Under the pieces are notes generated by a model. It made no database searches and had not been told where the DNA came from. It saw only the letters and a list, made by a program, of their open reading frames with translations. From positions 205,827-269,826 of the forward strand of contig RQOG01000006.1 of the NCBI GenBank assembly GCA_003854985.1: DNA of 64,000 nucleotides, written 5' to 3'. A program made the translations under genes and the position numbers. The DNA is from Calditrichota bacterium (lineage in GTDB: Bacteria; Calditrichota; Calditrichia; Calditrichales; Calditrichaceae). Numbering within the stretch: the stretch's first letter is position 1; each line of letters opens with the position of its first letter. This document shows positions 59,753-64,000 of this stretch, piece after piece.

Positions 59753-60697
59753 ATGATCAGAAGAATAATTTTATTTTTACGAAGAAATTTCAGACCCCTG
59801 CTGGTATCGTTTCTGTTAGCATTGATGCTTTGGGCGGTGGTTACTACAAATCGTGTTTACAAGATGCAAATTGAAGTTCCTCTTCATATCAGTAATGTAG
59901 CCGAGGGCTACGTGTTAGTAAATCCTCCTCCGGAAACATTAATCATAGAGGTAAGCGGCAGGGGCACCTCTCTGATAATTTTAAATTTTTTTGAGGTGGC
60001 TCTCAATTTAAATCTGCCTGATCTGAATACAGATAAAGAAATAGAATTAATGGATTATTCTAATCGCATTAGTATTCCTCATGACCTGAACATACAGGTA
60101 ATCGAAATACTGGAACCAAAAACCGTCATACTAAAGGTAGATAAACAGGCGCAATTAAAAATACCCGTAGAACTCAGGGCCAGCGTTAAATCTATACCCG
60201 GTTATGTTTATCTGGGCGCTGAATTATCGCAGGATTCCGTCCTGGTTTCCGGACCTGAATCCATAGTAACAACGTTTCTTCAAATGAGCACTTCTTCATT
60301 TGCACGGGCTAATGTGCAATATCCTTTCTCCGAGACTCTGGAAATACAAAATCCAAAACCCGGTATAATCGATATTACTCCTAAGACAATAATGGTTAAC
60401 TTTCTTGTTGAGCAACTGGTAGAACGCAATCTGTATAATGTGCCGATACAGATCGTAGGCCTGCCGGATAATTTAACGGCATCGGCCATACCCCCTTATG
60501 TTTCCATCCGCATAAAAGGAGGCGAAAGTCTGGTCTCAAAATTAGGCAGAGATCAGATAACGGTTTTATTCAATTATGCCCGCCAGTTTCGTGAAGATGT
60601 CGAACGATATCCCATGGAAATAAGAACCCCGGAAAATATCCAGGTTTTAGAAACAAGTCCGCAAAAATTTCGACTCCAGTTAAAAAAGAAAGACTGA
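59753..60697 (+). CDS. YbbR/CdaR-like membrane-anchored protein
   Basis: A 314-residue protein with one N-terminal membrane helix (RPLLVSFLLALMLWAVVTT), then three YbbR-type beta repeats: YKMQIEVPLHISNVAEGYVLVNPPPETLIIEVSG, LKIPVELRASVKSIPGYVYLGAELSQDSVLVSGP and NVPIQIVGLPDNLTASAIPPYVSIRIKG. In Firmicutes CdaR sits beside and controls the c-di-AMP cyclase CdaA. No cyclase gene is adjacent here, so the partner is unknown. It lies between the DUF62 gene and tsaD with gaps of under six bases. Confidence 0.88.
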   Translation: MIRRIILFLRRNFRPLLVSFLLALMLWAVVTTNRVYKMQIEVPLHISNVAEGYVLVNPPPETLIIEVSGRGTSLIILNFFEVALNLNLPDLNTDKEIELMDYSNRISIPHDLNIQVIEILEPKTVILKVDKQAQLKIPVELRASVKSIPGYVYLGAELSQDSVLVSGPESIVTTFLQMSTSSFARANVQYPFSETLEIQNPKPGIIDITPKTIMVNFLVEQLVERNLYNVPIQIVGLPDNLTASAIPPYVSIRIKGGESLVSKLGRDQITVLFNYARQFREDVERYPMEIRTPENIQVLETSPQKFRLQLKKKD

Positions 60698-60702
60698 TAT
60701 CG

Positions 60703-61716
60703 GTGAAAGTTCTTGGCATTGAAACTTCCTGTGACGAAACATCTGCAGCGGTAATAGATGATGATCGTGTGTTATCAAGCATTATTTCATCGCAGGAAAT
60801 CCATTCCCGGTTTGGAGGCGTTGTGCCGGAACTTGCCTCAAGAGCTCATGTACGTCTGATTACGCCTATTGTGAGAAAAGCGCTGCAATCTTCCGGAATT
60901 GATTATAAAAAATTAGATGGAATAGCGGTAACCTGTGGTCCGGGTCTGGTGGGCGCGCTATTGGTTGGCGTGAATTTTGTGAAAGGGTTATCCAGGGCTT
61001 TAAACATACCTTTTATCGGGGTCAATCATCTTGAAGGTCATATTTATGGAAATCTGCTAAGTCAAAAGAACTATCAGTTTCCGATTCTTTTTCTTATCGT
61101 TTCCGGCGGACATACCATGCTGATTTTAATGAAAGATCATCTTAATTATCAGGTGTTGGGACAAACAAGAGATGATGCGGTCGGCGAAGCTTTCGATAAA
61201 GGAGCTAAAATGCTCGGTTTGGGCTATCCCGGAGGACCGGAAATTGACCGAAGAGCAAAAAACGGAGATCCTGACTTTTACAAATTTCCCAGAGCCTGGC
61301 TGAAAGGGCAGAACTTCGATTTTAGTTATAGCGGATTAAAAACCGCCCTGCTGGTTTATCTGGAACAAAATCCGCCCTCTGCTATTTCAAAACATATTGA
61401 TGATATCTGCGCCTCTTATCAGGCGGCTGCTGTGGAGGTTTTGATTAAAAAAACAATGAACGCTGCAAAACATTTCGGTATAAAATATGTGGGCGTAGCC
61501 GGAGGGGTCGCCGCTAATTCTCTTTTACGTGAACAATTGACCGAAGAATGCGGGAAACAAGGGATAATTATGCTTTTACCCGAACCCATTTATTGTACGG
61601 ATAATGCGGCGATGATTGCCAGGGCAGGATTGGAATACCTGAATTCCGGTATTACATCCGGCCAGAATTTAAACGCTTATCCGAATCTAAAAATCAAATC
61701 TGCGAAAAAAAGCTGA
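60703..61716 (+). CDS. tsaD: tRNA N6-adenosine threonylcarbamoyltransferase TsaD
   Basis: A 337-residue Kae1/TsaD enzyme of normal length, starting at GTG 60703. Motifs: LGIETSCDETSAAVI, GGVVPELASRAHV, CGPGLVGALLVG, the metal-binding NHLEGHIYG (two His) and DDAVGEAFDKGAKMLGLGYPGGPEID. The late GGVAANSLLRE and CTDNAAMIA are also seen. It makes t6A37 in tRNAs reading ANN codons, with TsaB and TsaE. Its TGA overlaps the ATG of the next gene. Confidence 0.97.
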   Translation: MKVLGIETSCDETSAAVIDDDRVLSSIISSQEIHSRFGGVVPELASRAHVRLITPIVRKALQSSGIDYKKLDGIAVTCGPGLVGALLVGVNFVKGLSRALNIPFIGVNHLEGHIYGNLLSQKNYQFPILFLIVSGGHTMLILMKDHLNYQVLGQTRDDAVGEAFDKGAKMLGLGYPGGPEIDRRAKNGDPDFYKFPRAWLKGQNFDFSYSGLKTALLVYLEQNPPSAISKHIDDICASYQAAAVEVLIKKTMNAAKHFGIKYVGVAGGVAANSLLREQLTEECGKQGIIMLLPEPIYCTDNAAMIARAGLEYLNSGITSGQNLNAYPNLKIKSAKKS

Positions 61717-63848
61717 TGGACCTGGAATTACCGCAACTTGTTCGTTTTAATATTTCATTTTTTACATTTATTTTAACCGCCGGCGTTTCGATCGGTATCT
61801 GTTATTGGTTATACAGGTATACCAATCCAATGTTATCCGAGAAGAAACGTTTATTTTTGGGTATTATCCGGTTTATTCCGGTTTTCCTCACCATCCTTAT
61901 GCTGTTTAAGCCGGGCATCAGTTATCTGGTTAAAAAACCTTATACGCCCAAAACCTTAATTTATATTGATAATTCTCAATCCATGAACTATAAAAGCCCT
62001 GTTGAAAACAGAAAAGAAATTCTTAATAACACTATTGAAAAACTTAAAACAGCGCTTAAACCGTCTGATGAAATCAGTTGGTTTTTCTTTAATTCAGCCG
62101 TTTATTCTTACGAAACCGATACACTGGAAATTTCAAAAAGAGCGACAGACTTTAATGTTGTTTTCGATCAAATTAGAAAAGAAAACCCGGGGCGGGTTAT
62201 TTTAATAAGCGATGGTAATCATACGTTGGGCCCGTATCCGTTGTCGGGCATTAACTTTCTGGACGCAGAATTTTATTCCATAGGTATAGGAAAGGAATTT
62301 CTCGATAAGGATATAAAAATCAGTAATGTTGAATATCCCGCAATCGGTTATCAGGGTGAAGAATATTCTATCAGGATTATGATTGAGTACACCGGACTGG
62401 AAAAGGATTCGTCTGTTACGATGAATTTATTTTCTTCAAACCGCTTAATCGAAAGAAAAAAAATAAATCTTTTCGCAGGTAATTCCGGTACAAGCGTTGA
62501 ATTTAAAATAAAGCCGGATAAAGCCGGTCTGCACAGGTATAGAGCTCAAGTCAGTCCTGTTAACCTGGAAACAAATCTGCAGAATAATCATTATGTTTTT
62601 GTGCAGGAAGTGTTGAAGAAAAAAGTGAATTTATCCCTCTTTTCCCCTGATCCAAACTATGAATCGAAATTTCTGAGCCTGGTACTGAATGAAAATCCCG
62701 ATTACCAGCTTTCGGCTTTTATTCAAAAAACAAATAGCAGGTTTTACAATACTGTGAATTTATCGATGGTAGACAGCAGCGATATTTTAGTTTTTGTTGA
62801 TTTTCCGATTACAGGAACGCAAGCCGGTATTGTGGAGCATATCCGGGAAAAACATCAAAAACAGAATTTTTCACTTTTTATCCTGAACACCGGCCGGATT
62901 GATATCCAACTGCTGAGAAAAATTGAACCTGATCTTATATTTGATTACAAGGCCGGAGGTTATGCTGATCAGCAAAGCGCTTCTTATCTGCTTCATGATC
63001 AGCATGCTTATAGTTATCTTGCCGAGTTCTACGAAAAGGAATTGAATACAATTTTCTGGAAGCAAATACCACCGCTGTCATTTAAAAAGAGAATTAAAAC
63101 TGATGAAAACGCTGATCTTATTATTTCGTCTGAAATACGCGGTCAAAATCAACCTGTATTTTTTATTTCGGAGAAATCAGGCCGGATGGCGGTATTAAAC
63201 GGTGAAGGTTTTTGGAAATGGCATTTTCTGATGCAGGGCGATGCTGTTTTTTCCGATGGTTTTTCAAGGTTTATATCGAATATAGTGCGTTGGCTCAGTG
63301 ATAAACATAAAATAAAACCATTCCAGATTTATACTGAAAAAAATATCGTATATGATGGCGAACAAATTGAAATTACAGGAAAGCTTTTTGACGCTACTTA
63401 TAAGCCTGTTATCAACGGGACAGTAAGTTTTACGGTTAATTATGGGGATGAAACTTATCAAATCGAATCTTCTCCCGATAGCGCAGGAAATTACAGATCA
63501 TGGTTTAATCCGCCGGCTGAAGGAACCTATATAATCAGCGGTGAAGGTTATAAAAATGATATTTTGATTGGCCGCGATAAGATTAAAATAGAAGTAATAC
63601 CGTATAATCCGGAATTGTCCAAAGTAACATTAAATAAAAAATTTTTAACGGATGCCAGCAATCTGGGAAATGGCAAATATTTTAACTATTATGAAATGGA
63701 TTCACTTTTTTCAATATTGGAAAAGGGATCAACGCAAATTATAGAGGAAAAAAAGCTTGAATTGTGGTATATTCCATTTGTTCTGATAATTATTATCGCC
63801 TTTATCAGCCTGGAATGGTATCTAAGAAAACGTTATAGTCTGGTTTAG
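61716..63848 (+). CDS. Membrane protein with VWA domain
   Basis: A 710-residue protein. Two membrane helices lie near residues 15-35 and 48-66 and one at the C-terminus near 685-702. Between them is a VWA domain from about 75 to 195 with a MIDAS-type DNSQSM (D-x-S-x-S) and RVILISDGNHTLG. CARDB/Ig-like folds follow (IRIMIEYTGLEKDSSVTMNLFSSN; IEITGKLFDATYKPVINGTVSF), with a glutamine-amidotransferase-like region between them. This architecture is known from BatA-like proteins common in FCB genomes, of unknown function. ATG overlaps the tsaD stop (ATGG/TGA). Confidence 0.82.
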   Translation: MDLELPQLVRFNISFFTFILTAGVSIGICYWLYRYTNPMLSEKKRLFLGIIRFIPVFLTILMLFKPGISYLVKKPYTPKTLIYIDNSQSMNYKSPVENRKEILNNTIEKLKTALKPSDEISWFFFNSAVYSYETDTLEISKRATDFNVVFDQIRKENPGRVILISDGNHTLGPYPLSGINFLDAEFYSIGIGKEFLDKDIKISNVEYPAIGYQGEEYSIRIMIEYTGLEKDSSVTMNLFSSNRLIERKKINLFAGNSGTSVEFKIKPDKAGLHRYRAQVSPVNLETNLQNNHYVFVQEVLKKKVNLSLFSPDPNYESKFLSLVLNENPDYQLSAFIQKTNSRFYNTVNLSMVDSSDILVFVDFPITGTQAGIVEHIREKHQKQNFSLFILNTGRIDIQLLRKIEPDLIFDYKAGGYADQQSASYLLHDQHAYSYLAEFYEKELNTIFWKQIPPLSFKKRIKTDENADLIISSEIRGQNQPVFFISEKSGRMAVLNGEGFWKWHFLMQGDAVFSDGFSRFISNIVRWLSDKHKIKPFQIYTEKNIVYDGEQIEITGKLFDATYKPVINGTVSFTVNYGDETYQIESSPDSAGNYRSWFNPPAEGTYIISGEGYKNDILIGRDKIKIEVIPYNPELSKVTLNKKFLTDASNLGNGKYFNYYEMDSLFSILEKGSTQIIEEKKLELWYIPFVLIIIIAFISLEWYLRKRYSLV

Positions 63849-63859
63849 CAGGAGCTTTA

Positions 63860-64000
63860 TTGGAACTGATTGACTTAACTCATAAATTAACAGATCAGAC
63901 GCCTTTTTACCCGGGATCACCCCGGCCTGAAATATCCGCCATTGCGTCGATTGATGCCGACGGATTCCGGGAAAAATTACTTAAAATTACATCCCACACC
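63860..64000 (+). CDS. Cyclase-family protein (kynurenine formamidase-like), N-terminus only
   Basis: A frame open to the end of the window starting at TTG 63860, five bases after AGGAG (63850-63854). Its 47 residues begin MELIDLTHKLTDQTPFYPGSPRPE and end with ITSHT, where the family has the metal-binding SHTGTH motif. This matches PF04199 (putative cyclase/arylformamidase). The rest of the gene lies outside. It follows the VWA gene by 11 bases. Confidence 0.78.
   Translation, partial: MELIDLTHKLTDQTPFYPGSPRPEISAIASIDADGFREKLLKITSHT

Noticed and set aside
1..64000. CRISPR array
   Set aside because: No regularly spaced short repeats were seen; the repeats present are long direct copies or single hairpins.

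Overview
The window is 64 kb of bacterial chromosome at moderate G+C. It carries mostly single-copy housekeeping genes plus a large set of secreted proteins and lipoproteins. Two exoproteins end in the NFPNPFN...LGQ...SGIYIY...TKKM..LK type of C-terminal sorting domain (type IX secretion/FlgD-like). With the TPR and PD40 propeller proteins and the many lipoproteins, this suggests an FCB-group bacterium, most likely a relative of Calditrichota, KSB1 or Ignavibacteria. There is no rRNA, so the placement is inference. The window has one tRNA (Arg, CCT). I saw no CRISPR array, insertion sequence or prophage.

Layout. 1-21.7 kb, all on the plus strand: secD(end)-secF-STAS; a secreted 5'-nucleotidase-like protein; a TrpD-like transferase that appears to start at AUA; chorismate mutase; mltG; pcrA; a giant TPR protein and a TPR/PD40-propeller lipoprotein (a PorW/PorE-like pair); mrfA-mrfB DNA repair; then fadD, DUF4416, plsY, gpsA, usp and fbp (lipid precursors, central carbon and stress). 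22-33.6 kb is the accessory part. It holds a very AT-rich island with a TIR-like (PF10137) gene flanked by winged-helix-like ends, a fibronectin-III lipoprotein, the 3' relic of a sorting-domain exoprotein, and two complete sorting-domain exoproteins either side of a membrane AraC-type regulator. About 200 bp is directly repeated around the first exoprotein.

33.7-37.6 kb returns to housekeeping: asnS, LOG-like, acylphosphatase, apt, tRNA-Arg and a GNAT-like protein. 37.8-46.6 kb is a nine-gene cell-envelope cluster: LpoB-like, COG3014-like, several LPP20-fold lipoproteins, a CarboxypepD-reg/DUF2135 (YfaP-like) protein, a transglutaminase-like protein, a FecR-domain protein and a last LPP20 lipoprotein. 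It ends at a terminator built into the 3' end of the convergent nfi gene. I regard this cluster as the best candidate for an undescribed system.

46.6-51.2 kb is on the minus strand: nfi, a trkH interrupted by an in-frame TAA, trkA and threonine aldolase. 51.3-64 kb is plus strand: a PfkB sugar kinase, selB, a DUF4412 protein, a PF04008 protein, three poorly characterised genes (one a TPR lipoprotein), mutM, a SAM hydrolase (DUF62), a YbbR protein, tsaD, a membrane VWA protein and the start of a cyclase-family gene.

Several starts were moved to codons with better-placed ribosome binding sites. Promoters are quoted only where a -35/-10 pair with a 17-nt spacer is visible, and they remain predictions.
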